DNA of 64,000 nucleotides from Pomphorhynchus laevis (Eukaryota > Acanthocephala > Palaeacanthocephala > Echinorhynchida > Pomphorhynchidae). The stretch lies in the NCBI GenBank assembly GCA_012934845.2, contig WNNJ02002443.1, forward strand, positions 1-64,000. The letters are read 5' to 3'. Position numbers and translations under genes: made by a program. The stretch's first letter is position 1, and each line of letters begins with the position of its first letter. The notes under the pieces were generated by a model. It ran no database searches, was not told the origin of the DNA, and saw nothing but the letters and a program-made list of their open reading frames with translations. Below, one piece after another: positions 8,881 through 20,484 of the stretch.

Positions 8881-10870
8881 AACATATAATTATATATTAT
8901 ATAATTAATATAATAATATATAACATTATATAATATTATTTGGAAATTATAACATAGATATTGAAGAAGAACTGATCGATACAGATGAATTTTCTATTAG
9001 ACAGGGAAAGAAATATAATATATACGAAAATTGTATTTATTATAAACCATTATAAACTATTATATATTACGAACGTTGCCTTTACCTCACAGTGGCTTAC
9101 CTAATGCTGCCATATGCCTTATAAAAGCATATGTTAACGCAATGATCTTTGGCTATCCTTGCAGCAAAGCCGAAATTCATGTTACCTAAAAACATGATGA
9201 CCTTCAACGTTTATTCTAATATGTCGTCTATTGTTTATTAGTCAATTCATAAAATTCGATTTTTATTTTAAATTTCGATTTAAAATTTTATTGCTATATA
9301 AATATTAATTGGATATATCTTATAATAGATATTTGTTGTTTATTTTTATAATAAAAACTGGTATTTTCAAAAAAAATATATCTTATAATTATTTATTATT
9401 TATAATTTATATATGGTATAAATACGTAGGCTCAGTTATCTGATATAATCATTGTATATTATATATAACTATCATAATACAATTACTTAAAAAGCGTTTG
9501 AACAAAATATTATTACAAATAAATTTAAACTCTTAAGCGGAAAATCTTTAAGGATATATAATAAAAAAGATACTTTGTGTTAGACAGTAGATAATCAAAT
9601 TCCGCGACAGGAAATACGTCGTATGTATTTTACTTCGCTGCTATGCTGGATCGAGGAATAGGATCCGAAACCTGATAACATTGCAGTTCTTACTGATAAC
9701 CTCTAATCCTTATTCTGATATATCGTCTGTTATTTATTAGTCGATTCATAACAATTGATTTTTATTTTAAATTTCAAATTATACATTTAAACTTGATATA
9801 AGTTATATAAAATCTTACATCAAAATTATTAATTAGTTATAATTATTAATTATTAATTGTTCAATTATTTTATATTTATTTATCATTATGTTTAATTTAT
9901 AAATAATTTAATATATGTAGACTCAGTTATCTGATCAATACAGTGATATACTTGTTCGATTTTTAACTTTTCGTAAAATAATAATGTGAGAAGCAGACAA
10001 TAAGATTGGGTAGATATCAGAATCGTAAAAATAGTTTATGTTAGTGGATTAATCGTTGATAGAGGACGCTGTTTCCACAATCTTATAATGATAACAAGCA
10101 GTTTGGTTTGCAAGAGCATCCAAAAGCAAAGGATCCACAAGCACTTGCATCTGAAGTAATTAAATCAATTCATTTTGCTAAATCGAATTCTGTAATTTCG
10201 TAATTTAAATTAATCTTGAAATTAAATCTCCTGATCGGAAATTAATTCTTCTGTTTTGAAATAAATACCCTATTGTAAAATAGGGTATTAAATGGCTCTA
10301 TGTGCATATTGAGCCAAACTACTATTAAAAATAAATATTTTATCAGTAGAGAAATTCGGAATTCAGAGTCAATTAAGAGTAGAGAAATAAGTAATTTAGA
10401 AATACGCAATTCAAAGTCAAACCACGGAGCCCAACTGTAGCGTTCAAGATAAAATATGGAAAATATGTGTTACCAGTTACCGTAATTATTGCATTCGTAA
10501 GAGCCGGATTAAATATAGAAGCTTAATTATAAAAATTATAAAATTAAGGCAATATACCTAGGAAATTGATCATTCAAAGTTGCAGTCCGATTAAAACTAA
10601 GCGACTGTCGGCGCTGGAATTCTGTGCTTAAAGAAATATTCAAATGCTAAGACAGATCATTATTTGCAAGATAACCAAAGCACAAGAATTGTCAAAATCT
10701 AAAATGCTACGAATAATTTTTAAAATATTTTTTAACAGAAAATACGTATTAGGCCTATTATTGAAATATTTCGATTGTGTTATGGATGCACTGCTTAGCC
10801 ACTTTGATTGACAAATCTATTTTAAATCTGTTAAATTTATCATCAGTAATAAACAATATGTCTACACATT
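8881..10870. other. AT-rich intergenic with R1 repeat copies
   Basis: No gene. Two R1-type copies end at about 9450 and 9940, each preceded by a related segment starting near 9215 and 9705 ('TTTTTATTTTAAATTTC'). A block at 9575-9710 resembles 62930-63040 and 11935-12060. An exact 11-bp inverted repeat lies at 10264-10289. Confidence 0.5.
10264..10289. repeat. Small perfect hairpin
   Basis: Arms AATACCCTATT and AATAGGGTATT around the loop GTAA. The CCCTATT core also occurs in the 3047-3074 palindrome. No further function is visible. Confidence 0.7.
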
Positions 10871-10887
10871 TAGTAAAAGAAAACAAC

Positions 10888-11421
10888 TTATCGTTGTTGA
10901 AGTAGTTGATTAGGCTGTTGAGCATGGTGTGGCTGCAATTGTCCAGGAAGCTGATGATGAGGTAGCATCATTGGTGGAACACGAGGTATCATCGCCGGAT
11001 TTGGGGGAAGTCTTATCATTGGGTAAGGCGAACCTGGTCTAGTAAAACGTTGTACAGCCGGATTACCTAAAGTTGGATAAAAGTAGGCACCTTGCGGCGG
11101 AGGCCCTCTTGGTATCATTCCTCCCGGATGCATCATCAAAGTAGGCCCACCAACCATCTGACCAACACGGAAATTCAACGTTGATTGAGCACCATGCATT
11201 GCAGCCATTGCTACTGCTTGAGCCGCTGGCGATGAAAACTTTCCTGATTTAAAAGCTGCTGTTGTTTGATCAATTAACTTCTGCGCTTGCTCTTCCATCC
11301 ATTGTTGATAATATAATCGTACGTTCTCTTTATGGTTTCGTCCTTGATTGTGTGTCCGACGCACTGAAGGAGAATCGTGCGTTAAGTACGTATCACAGTA
11401 GTCGCAGTAATATTTCGGCAT
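10888..11421 (-). CDS. SNRPC: U1 small nuclear ribonucleoprotein C (U1-C)
   Basis: A 177-residue protein opening [19 protein letters not shown], almost identical to U1-C across animals. The matrin-type zinc finger has Cys6, Cys9, His24 and His30, followed by the [19 protein letters not shown] helix (residues 29-47) that contacts U1-70K and stabilises U1 snRNA pairing with 5' splice sites. The C-terminal 90 residues are Pro/Met/Gly/Gln rich, as usual for the family. The whole coding region is one exon with ATG at 11421 and TAA at 10888. A TAG precedes the ATG by a few bases in the leader, so a 5' non-coding exon is possible but not shown. The length is close to the vertebrate protein (159 residues). 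No damage is seen, so this is an active-looking housekeeping gene in the spliceosome. Confidence 0.97.
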   Translation of the reverse strand: MPKYYCDYCDTYLTHDSPSVRRTHNQGRNHKENVRLYYQQWMEEQAQKLIDQTTAAFKSGKFSSPAAQAVAMAAMHGAQSTLNFRVGQMVGGPTLMMHPGGMIPRGPPPQGAYFYPTLGNPAVQRFTRPGSPYPMIRLPPNPAMIPRVPPMMLPHHQLPGQLQPHHAQQPNQLLQQR

Positions 11422-12260
11422 CTGAATCTATAAGATAATAATCGCTTTACGGACAAAACAAATCAATAATCAATCAAACACCAATTAGAATCATGTTTTC
11501 TTAAATTCGTAAATAAAACAAAGAAGGTTTGTTTGTATTTGGAAATATAGTTTTGAATATAGCAAAGCATTCAAAAATATAAAAGTAAATAGATTTGTTA
11601 TCTAACTGATAATATCTTTATAATCATTTAATCGTAGAATCAGTATATTTTTGCATTTTGTGGATTTAAATTATTAATTTTAATACCCAAATTAAATTAC
11701 TAAACAAATTAATTTGTAATTAAACATTCAATATTAGTACTATCACCCCAATTAAGTATTATACGCTATATACATTAGACTTAGTGAATTAATACTCGGT
11801 GTGGTTACTTTACTTTACAGGAGAATATTAAATAATATTATTTAAAATTATTTATTTCAGTTTAATAAATGCAGCATCTATTAAAAACCAATATACAAAT
11901 TAAATTGTATTTATTTTGTAACAATAAAATAAATACAGGATGTTGGATATTAAATACTTTGTGTTAAGATAAGAAATTACACAGAATTCGAATGTATTTG
12001 ACAATCACATGTATTTGGTATACTGCTATGTTGACTTCAGGGATATGGGTCAAAATATGATATGAAACAAATCCTCCAGATGAACTTCAAACTTAAAATT
12101 CTCAATGCAATTAATCAAATTCATAAAAATATTGGGTTTTAACATATCGTTGTAAATATCGTTTCATGAAAATATTATGTTTTCTATCTAAATGATAGAA
12201 AACCCAATAATGTTTTAATGTTTTAAAACCCAATAATATTTAAAACCTAATAATGATTTG
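11422..12260. other. AT-rich intergenic, upstream of SNRPC
   Basis: Holds the presumed SNRPC promoter side, with no TATA or initiator that I would single out. The block 11935-12060 is related to repeat blocks at 9575-9710 and 62930-63040. No gene seen. Confidence 0.4.
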
Positions 12261-12267
12261 GCACTCA

Positions 12268-12740
12268 TCAGTGCCAAATCCCTCCCACTACTGGATGCAG
12301 AAGAGGACTGGCAGATGGCACACGAGTAATTGTGATGATGAAACGGTACTTGCTACCGTTCTTCCGCTTCTGGCTTCAATGATAACAACGTATTTCACGC
12401 GGATTGGTCTCCCTCTCTTTTGAGATTCATGATTTAAGTTAGCCGATATTCAAGAGACCTGCGCTGGCATTTGCCAGTGCTTTTGCTAATGATCCTATTT
12501 GGTGAAGCAGTAGTGCTGATTTAGCACTCAATGTGAAGTTACCAGAGGTCTTCCTGGTACTTCATACACATGACTCGTGTGCCGTCTGCCAGTCCTCCTC
12601 TGCATCCAGTAGTGGGAGGGATCTGGCACTGATGAGTCATTGTGATGACGAAACGGTACTTGCTACCGTTCTTCCGCGTCTGGCTTCAATGATAACAACG
12701 TATTTCACGCGGATTGGTCTCACTCTCTTTTGAGATTCAT
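12268..12740 (+). repeat. Hammerhead satellite, 310-bp variant with one inverted half-unit
   Basis: Two direct copies of a 100-bp block (12331-12430 and 12641-12740) lie 310 bp apart. The unit body between them matches, in reverse orientation, the satellites at 34.2 and 63.6 kb (for example 'GCTGGCATTTGCCAGTGC'). The segment 12268-12331 is an inverted copy of 12574-12638, so the first unit has its helix I/CTGATGA half flipped relative to its GAAA half. At 12272-12297 this creates an 11-bp snapback palindrome (TTTGGCACT with its complement). Only the second unit carries a complete ribozyme. Confidence 0.75.
12577..12662 (+). ncRNA. Type III hammerhead ribozyme, complete motif
   Basis: Order along the RNA: helix III 5' strand CGTGTGCC, GTC (12584-12586, predicted cleavage after 12586), helix I TGCCAG with CTGGCA (6 bp), a small internal loop, then CCTCC with GGAGG and a loop, CTGATGA (12629-12635), helix II GTCAT-TGTG-ATGAC (5 bp), GAAA (12650-12653), and helix III 3' strand CGGTAC. 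Helix III has 7 bp including A15.1-U16.1. All core positions fit the hammerhead consensus. Stems I and II are closed and stem III is open, which defines type III. A role in self-cleavage of satellite transcripts is inferred from the family. Confidence 0.8.
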
Positions 12741-12783
12741 AAATAAATTAAATTTAGATAAGATTACTTTCGTGTGCCAATTT

Positions 12784-12976
12784 ATTTGTTTCTTTGGCAT
12801 TTTTATCCATACGAGAAATACGAGAGAATTACGTATCTGTTTTATTGACGTTTCGATCAAGCTAGTGATCCTTCTCAAAATTTTGAGAAGGATCACTAGC
12901 TTGATCGAAACGTCTAAAACAGATACGTAATTATCTCTTTTTTCTCGTGTGGATAAAAATGCCAAAGAAACAAATT
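12784..12976. repeat. Foldback (MITE-like) palindromic element
   Basis: Near-perfect inverted repeat of about 96 bp per arm, centred at 12880/12881 ('CTCAAAATTTTGAG'). The inner 40 bp of each arm is almost exact. There is no coding capacity apart from two mirror-image frames that are artefacts of the palindrome. It directly adjoins the hammerhead satellite. Confidence 0.85.
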
Positions 12977-14278
12977 AAATTTGATTAAATAAATTAAATT
13001 AAATGTTGTTCGAGTATATCATGACAGAATATAATAATCCATTGATGGAATAATGTTGAGGATGGTAATTATCATCTTTATAGAAGAATAAATAAATATA
13101 TTATCAGTTACATAACACAATGTTTATTTTATTTATTTATTTTGAATAAAATCGAACCTTTCCTGTCCACAATATTTACAAAACAATCACAAAAGTTATT
13201 TCAAAATTTTAATTAAATTTATCGACTTATTTTTTTACTGATGGATTCATAATATTCTTAATCATTTCGTAAAATATTTAGCTAAAAAAATAAACTTATT
13301 AAAAATATAAATGATAGAAAATTTTAATTTGAGATTAATTTAATGTTAAATTAATTTATTTAAGAAATAATTTATTAATTTTGAATACGTAAAAATTCTC
13401 AAAAATAAACAGATTATATGCAATACCTCAAGCCTTTAAGTAATACGTGGTATAGTAAATTTACAAATACGAATTTGCAACTAATTTATTGATTTATTAA
13501 ATATTTACTTAAGATGACAAAATATAGAGTTGATAGCAAACTATCAGTGGGACCTGTTCTTGTAATAAATTCAAATTCAGACTTATGCCCTCAACATAAG
13601 AATAATTAAGAGTTAACACTCGTATCAGCCATTTGCGTTAAGTAGAGTATTGACCGTTACATTGTGTGTTTAAAACGTTGTCATTATCAAATTAAGTCAA
13701 ATAAAAAAAAACAACTTGAAATTCAATACTTTTTGATTTTGGTTAATTCTAATCCATTTTACTTGTAATATAATGATTTGGTATTAAATATATGCAAATT
13801 TAAACTAGTTTTATTCGAAATATCGTGTTTAATCTTAAAACATTTAGATACTCGTAGATTTGACTTTCTATCGTTAATAAATATTTTATATAATTCCAAA
13901 TGTGTGATTATCAATAATAAAAATTCAAAGCGAATATTAAGATTAATGAAATTAATAAAAATCTTTAAAATTTTTACAAATAACTATTTTGATGCATTGA
14001 TTGTTCGTTGATCTGGAGCAAAATAAGATTTTGCTTCGTATCATAATCGGATCACTGTTACAACAATATTCAACAATAAAATCAAAGGTTTAAACTTAAA
14101 TTTAAAAAATCTAAATACTTGATTATTAAACTGAATAAAACGTCCCGCGTCCAAATATTAATTCAAAATTTTAGTAATTAATTAAATTATAAATAATCAG
14201 TTATATAACAATTTCATTCATATATCAATCAAATAGAATTATTTACTCGAAAATGATGTCCAATTTTGTAGAGAGTTT
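12977..14278. other. AT-rich intergenic between foldback and NudC
   Basis: No gene, repeat or RNA signal recognised. A 77-codon frame at 13778-14011 is low-complexity, Ile/Lys/Asn rich and matches nothing I know. Confidence 0.4.
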
Positions 14279-16804
14279 TCAAGAAAATTTACATTTAGAA
14301 AAGTCCATTTCCGGATGCTTAGCCATAAAATCCTTAAGCATATCCTTTTTCTTCTGCTCTTCAGAGGTAGGTAGACCAAGTTCTTTTTGTCGCTGGTCAA
14401 ACATCATCTTTTCAACGACACTTCTTGTTTCTCCGTCAAGATCTGACAATTTTGAGTTATCGGGCACTATCTTTTGGGTATTTATTTCGGGATCCGTAGA
14501 TATAAGTCGATTCCACCATTCCATTTTGTTCACTTTCTCCATATGAATGTTAATATAGCGACCATCTTCAATTGTCCAAAATGACTCCTCAATTTTGACG
14601 GGTGCATATAAATCTCCATCGATAATCAGGTTTTCATCAGATTTCGCGGCAACATTGTTAAGCTGAACCTTTAATCGCTTTTTGCTTATATCCACTTTAA
14701 CATCTTTAGATTTAAGACGATATCCCTTTATGACAATGTTCTGTGATCGAATAATTTAACTTTTAACTTTAATTTAGTGAACCCTATGATATTAGCAGAT
14801 TTGTTAGTAGTCATTATTTAAAAACTCATTAAGATTTTTTTAGAAATATATCAAAAACAATGAGATAATGTTCAAGTGGATATATATAGTTAAAATATAG
14901 ATAGATGATATACGGGCGGAGTTAGTTCTTCAAATGCATGAAAACTAATATGTCAGATAATGTGTCAAGTCTGTTTAACTATTTTCATTTTAACTATAAT
15001 TAAATTGTATCGATACTAAATATGGCTCAATAGTAAACATTTGCTCGGAAACAAGCAGATTGAAGAGTAATGGCAAATTTGAATAAATAGTATCTTAGCA
15101 ACGAGCCTTTTTCCATTTTAAATTCGATTTGCTAACTACAGAAATGAGAACCTAAATGAAGAGTTTTAACAATTGAAAATTTTGATTATCTTATAACATA
15201 AATATGTTCAGGTACTTTAAATAAATTAGAATTATTCTGGGTGAAAAATTCTAATTTAATATTCTAATTTAATTCTAATTCATAAAAATGTGTTATGGTA
15301 CGCGATGTACTTCTCATCTTGATGCACTAGTCACGAAACCAAGAACTAATTTTAATAAGATGGTGTTATCTTATTATAACATAGAGTTGGGTGTAGGAAT
15401 TGTATTAGTATATACATAGAACAAACTGGACGTATGCTAAAAACAAGATTATGAGAACATAAGAAGGCACTCACAACATCAGTCCAATCGGCATTAGCAG
15501 ACCATGCTTACCAAACTGGTCATGATATAGACTTTGACAATGTGTCAGTTTTGACTTCTGAGCCTAACTTAAAACGTTGATTAGTTATGGAGGCTGTCGC
15601 GATAAAGTTCCTCGAACCAAATTTGAATGTCCAAAATTATTGTGTTTCATACATTGTCACTTTACTTGTGTTTTACTGTTTCAGATACTTCTTGAACATG
15701 TCCGAGGTTAGAACACGAAATATTGAAGAAATATTCAATTTCTTTTTTTCTGGGAATGTTTCAGATACTTCTTGAACATGTCCGAGGTTAAAACACGAAA
15801 TATCGAAGAAATAATCAATTTCTTTTTTCTGGGAATGACATTTAGAAACAAAAATATAAAAATCAAGCGTGATTTTTGTTGAGAAATGTGGATTTATTAT
15901 AAATCCTTTATGGTATATTTTGTAATCTTAATCTAGACTACTGTAATCTTAACTTTTGTAACGAAAAAATCGAATTCGGAACGAATTAGATTCACAAACA
16001 TTAGAGTTTCAAAGCTGTGGATAAACGTCACTTAAAAGCAAACTAGTTATGTGACCATAAAAAGTTATGGACAAATAAAATACAGGTGGTATTCTTATTT
16101 AGTATCAGGAATAGTTTGGTACGGGTTAATAACATTCCTTTTTCTAGTGTAGTTAAGTATATGATATTAATTAAGTCAAGGAGTGACTAAAGAATTGTCC
16201 ACTTGGACGGTAATAAATGAAGATCAAATCCGGTATTTTCGGTAGATTTTATTTCCATTGTATTTTATTTCTATTAAATTATATTATTCGGTTACTGAAC
16301 ATTGTGGCTTACAGGGCATTGCACTCTAACGTCAATTTCTCCTAACGTTTGTATCCAACTATATCTATCCAGATCACAACCATTTCCGGAATTAGGCTTA
16401 AGCTTACCTTTCGAGGCTTCATCTTCTTCCTCGTTATCATTATCGTCTTTCGTAACATTCTTACGTGTTTCTTCGCTCTTTTTTATTTGCTCTGCTTCTT
16501 CGTTTGAAACTTCAACGATTTGAGCTTCCTCTATTTCCTTAATGCGTTGTCTTTCCTTTCGTCTTTCATCAGCTTCCTTGCTCTTTTGAAGTTCGATTTC
16601 TTTCTTTTTCTTCGCGAATGGCTCCCATTTGCGGACAGATTCAAGAACGAGATTTTCAATTGTTGACTGGTCTGACCCTCCGCTGAAAAAATCTGTTTTC
16701 CTAGCTAGGAATCCGAAAACGACGTCCAATAATTCTGGAGCACCCTTTGTACATTGTGATGCCAAAGTGAACAATATGCCGTCAAATTTATCTTCTTCAG
16801 TCAT
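14279..16804 (-). CDS. NUDC: Nuclear migration protein NudC (two exons)
   Basis: Exon 1 is 16313-16804 (ATG at 16804, ends CCT|GTAAGC, 164 codons) and exon 2 is 14279-14740 (after ATCACAG, 153 codons plus TGA). The joined frame is exact and gives 317 residues against 331 in human. N-terminus: [12 protein letters not shown] and [12 protein letters not shown], the NudC N-terminal dimerisation region. Residues about 65-110 are a charged coiled coil ([20 protein letters not shown]), then an acidic linker, [13 protein letters not shown], and the CS/p23-like domain (about 150-245) with [13 protein letters not shown] and [12 protein letters not shown]. The tail is [12 protein letters not shown], then [14 protein letters not shown] and [11 protein letters not shown], all near-identical to animals. 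NudC is an Hsp90 co-chaperone acting with dynein/LIS1 in nuclear movement and mitosis. The 1572-bp intron holds a tandem duplication. No damage seen. Confidence 0.97.
15679..15838. repeat. Tandem duplication of about 80 bp in the NudC intron
   Basis: Two head-to-tail copies of a segment opening GTTTCAGATACTTCTTGAAC and closing 'TTTCTGGGAATG', differing at a handful of bases. It lies wholly inside the intron, away from the splice sites. Confidence 0.8.
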
Positions 16805-17109
16805 CTAAAAATCACATAAAATGTATTAATGATAAATTCCTCTGATATATTTCATCGTTACCAATAAAATCAGATACTTTTATTTATTAACAATTCGTAA
16901 TTTCATAAAAATCAAAGACTAATTAGTCTGGTGAATTGAAAACATCAGCTAATTCTTGATAAATTTAAGTGACATAATTTAAGACTATAATTAACATCGT
17001 TGAAAATTAATCAACAACAAAATTAAAGTCAATTCTTTAAAATATTTTCAGTTAATACTTTAGATGTAACTCGATTCAATATTCAACTGGTAGAATATCA
17101 CTTTAACCT
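16805..17109. other. 5' flank of NudC
   Basis: AT-rich, no frame. It must contain the NudC promoter; no distinct element can be named. Confidence 0.4.
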
Positions 17110-18065
17110 GAAACAGTAGAAGTCAATCTTTGAAGCCAGAGCTACCCGAAGATAGTGTGGTACTCCATATTCCCTTAGTACCTCCCACCACCTCTCGCGG
17201 AACTCGGTCGAACACCTTGTCAAAATCTACAAAACACATGTAGACGTGTTGAGCGAACTCCCAATACTATTCAAGGATAGTTGAGAGAGTAAAGAGCTGA
17301 TTCGTAGTTCCACGACCTGGACGAAAGCCGAATTGTTCCTCTTGCAACTGTCCCTTAACTATAGGATGTATCTTTAACGCAATAATCCTAGCAAATAGCT
17401 TACTAGTTTGTTTAAGAAGAGTGATGCCCAGATAATAAAAACATACTCTTCGGTTATGCTTTTTGAAGATCGGTACAACCACCCCAATTCGCCACTCATT
17501 AGGAACATTGCCCGATTTCAATGCAATGTTGAAGATCCGTCTAAGCAACTTCATACCAACTACATCGAGAGCCTTTAAAGCTTCATGTTGAATGTCGTCT
17601 ACTCAGGAAGACTTGCTACTATGAAGTTTTTTTACAACAGCAATGACCTCTTCCAAAGAAATAAGCTCTTCCGTTGGTTCTAAAGGCTCTACTTCTACAA
17701 AAGAAGACATATCCATCGGATTAAGGAGACTCTTAAAATGCTCTTTCCAACAACCAAGAATTTTTTCAATGACAGTCAGCATAGATCCTCTCATGTCATA
17801 GACAGTTTGATGAGTTTTCTACTTTCCAACACAAAGGTTCCTGATCGTCCTACACAGCATCTTCGAAGCTGACCTATAATCAAGTTCTAAGAGCTCTCCA
17901 AACTTCTCCAAAGCCGCCTTCTTCGCTTCCGAAATTGCTCGAGCTGAATCTCTCTTTGCTCTTCGGTGATTTTAAAGGAAAATATCGCTGCTGTCTCCAA
18001 TTTCCTAGTTTCCAAGAACAGAGTTCGAAGTAAGATATCTGACCAGACTGACTTGTCATCAATTA
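17110..18065 (-). mobile_element. Rex1/CR1-like LINE fragment (RT)
   Basis: Read on the minus strand in changing frames: pre-RT segment (17880-18062), ILGCWKEHFKSLLNP (17603-17794), then FNIALKSGNVPNEWRIGVVV and FGFRPGRGTTNQLFTLSTIL (17267-17554), then YMCFVDFDKVFDRVPRE at about 17180-17240. The 'RPGRGTTxQLFTL' and 'AFDRVPRE' blocks are typical of the Rex1/Babar group of non-LTR retrotransposons. The YADD block and everything after it are missing. Several frameshifts and stops make it a relic. It lies just upstream of NudC on the same strand. Confidence 0.8.
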
Positions 18066-19904
18066 TAACTTTCGTATTTGATTAATTTATTTTTTCTGTT
18101 TTGTGTGATCAGCTTAAAGCCTTAGAACGAAGTCTGTACATGATAATAATCAATATTTATTGAAACAGTCATTGAAGAAACCTCAATACAGAATTTAAGA
18201 CCACTCTAAGATTCCATGAATTCCTAAAATTCATATTTTACAAATGACCATGCCACAAGCAACATCTAGTGACTTGAGTCACCGTTACCATACAAAATTA
18301 ACAGATGTTTAGCTGATTTACATTTTTGTGATTCGTATGGGTCTAAGTCTACATTTAGTGACGATCATAGGTATTCAACACAATAAAGTCACTTTTAATT
18401 GTTCAACGTTTTCTTAACTCACTAGGGGCAGAGTAGACCTCGTTTAGATTTATCGATTAAATTTTGGACAATTAAAAATATATATTAACTTGCAATGATC
18501 AAAATTAAATAAAATTAAGGCACCTTTTTTAAACAGATCATTATCTATATCAGCATTATCAGATATTATTATAATGCTGATATTATTATATCAGCAATAT
18601 CATTAGATATTTGATATAAAAAATATTACGAATTTTTAAAATTATAACAAATCGATAAAATTCCTCAAGTTCTATAACCGCATTTTGGTAAGCCTCAACA
18701 ATGTATGTTCTCAATGTTACATAGAAAATTAACAATAATATAACTATTAATGATATTAATATGATGATAAAGTTAAATTATGAATTTTAAAGTAAATACG
18801 GTGATAAACTTGTAGTCGTAAAAACGATTTTAACTTGGATGAATGAATGATATTCCATATTTTAAATGAATTAAAATATACTCCGCGATGTATACGATGA
18901 TAATAATGTATGAAAATGAGTATTATCAATACCATACGCCTTTTTATAATGACAGTGTTAACAGGTCGTGATACTGGCAGGAATTTTTTTATCTGAACCT
19001 ATGAATATATGCAGGTTAAAACATCAATACGGTTCTTAAAAAACTGGCAAATAATGTGCATCATACCCTGAAAACTCCAAAATTTTAAAGAAAAACTATC
19101 GGCTCCGCCTGTAAAGCATGAATATTTTAGCATATCATATTAATTTCACCCAACGGCTCTTCGAGAGATGAGCTCACCAAAAGACGTATGTAAGACTTTG
19201 GAAATCATTAGTACAAAAGCTACAAGTTAACGTATCATTTGGCATGACAAAATGAGACATTGGTGCCTGCTAACCGTGCACGGATGCGCACCAATTAATG
19301 AGTGTGGGGGTTGCTTTTGCATTCCTCCACCTGGTTGTATATTCGCTATGATATGTCTACTAGGGTGTATACGATCAATAATGCATATATCATGTCTACC
19401 TTCAACAATCCAATGTTTATATTCAATAATGTATCTAAAATGTATATAAATATATTCCATATTTTAAATATTTAATGCTTAATTATACTAACAGGCAATC
19501 AGAAATAGGCGATCGAAGGATAAAATATTAAAATGATCATTTATTTATATTAATGAATATACAATAAAATCACTTATTTTCTTAAAAACAATCTCATGAA
19601 ATTAATGATATTTATTTTTAATATAAGATAATATCGCTATAAAAGATAATTTCGCTATACATATCGATTTTTGCGTTGATTGACGGGGTATGACGAGTGA
19701 CATAATCCGGGATTTTATGTAAATTAAAAACCAGGATTAAAAAAGCCCGTTTTTCTAAATAAAAAATAAAATTTAGTCATTTCTATCAATAGAATATATT
19801 AAGATATATTATCATTGAGTACAAGACAAAGCTGCAAATGGTTGTTCAGTCTGTTCACTGTTGATATTACAAAAATAAAAAAAATGATTTGTAGATTGTA
19901 ATCA
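18066..19904. other. AT-rich intergenic
   Basis: No gene recognised. The mirror-image small frames at 19227-19460 have no family features. Short TA-rich runs near 18540-18620. Confidence 0.4.
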
Positions 19905-20484
19905 GCCGAATAGGTAGTTCAACAATGATTGATGGTTCGAGCTGTCATAAATTCACATCCTAACTTGAAGTTTAAAATGTGAATAGCTAAAGGCACAATC
20001 AATTTCCTCAGGTAGTTCATATCAAATATTGATAACACGATGACAGTGTATTCGAGGATTTTTACCAGAGGGCAATTTATAGAGGATTAGGCGATGCCCA
20101 CGACAATTTGTAGTTCTAAACATTATAATATTTTTGTAACATCCTTCAAAGAATTTGACAACTGCCCACATTGCCAAGAGATCAAGATACAGTGGTCATT
20201 GTCTCATTGAAGATAAACCTAACAAGGATAACCTGTCCTCATACGAATACGAATTATGAAAGCGAATTCGAGACCTGCGACGAAACGCTGATTCTAGATC
20301 GGTGATTTCTATTTTAGTACATGGAAAAACAGCTTGCGTGCAATACTCAAGATGTGGACGAGCCAAAGAACAATAAAGGAGTTTAAAGACAGAAGGAGTC
20401 ATTATCGAGAAGCAATTTTTGATGCAATGCAAGGTTCGAACTGCCTTACTGCCAGCAAAGTCAGTATTCAAGCGTGTTTTTAGT
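19905..20484 (-). mobile_element. CR1-like LINE, 3' part (downstream of nested insertion)
   Basis: Minus-strand frame with KAVRTLHCIKNCFSIMTPSV, FKLLYCSLARPHLEYCTQAV and SYEDRLSLLGLSSMRQ, the RT thumb and C-terminal region of CR1-like elements. Weaker downstream similarity (NCRGHRLILYKLPSGKNP; then YELPEEID) continues to about 19905. It resumes exactly where the CR1 copy at 21520-22190 stops, so the two pieces are one element split by the family-A LINE between them. Confidence 0.8.

Noticed and set aside
10838-10850. CTGATGA on the minus strand downstream of SNRPC
   Set aside because: No GAAA box and no flanking complementary strands, so not a hammerhead.
12720-12965. 81-codon minus and 66-codon plus frames
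   Set aside because: They share almost the same peptide because the DNA is a palindrome; artefacts of the foldback.
19227-19460. Overlapping 77- and 65-codon frames on both strands
   Set aside because: No domain, signal or conservation cue; low support.
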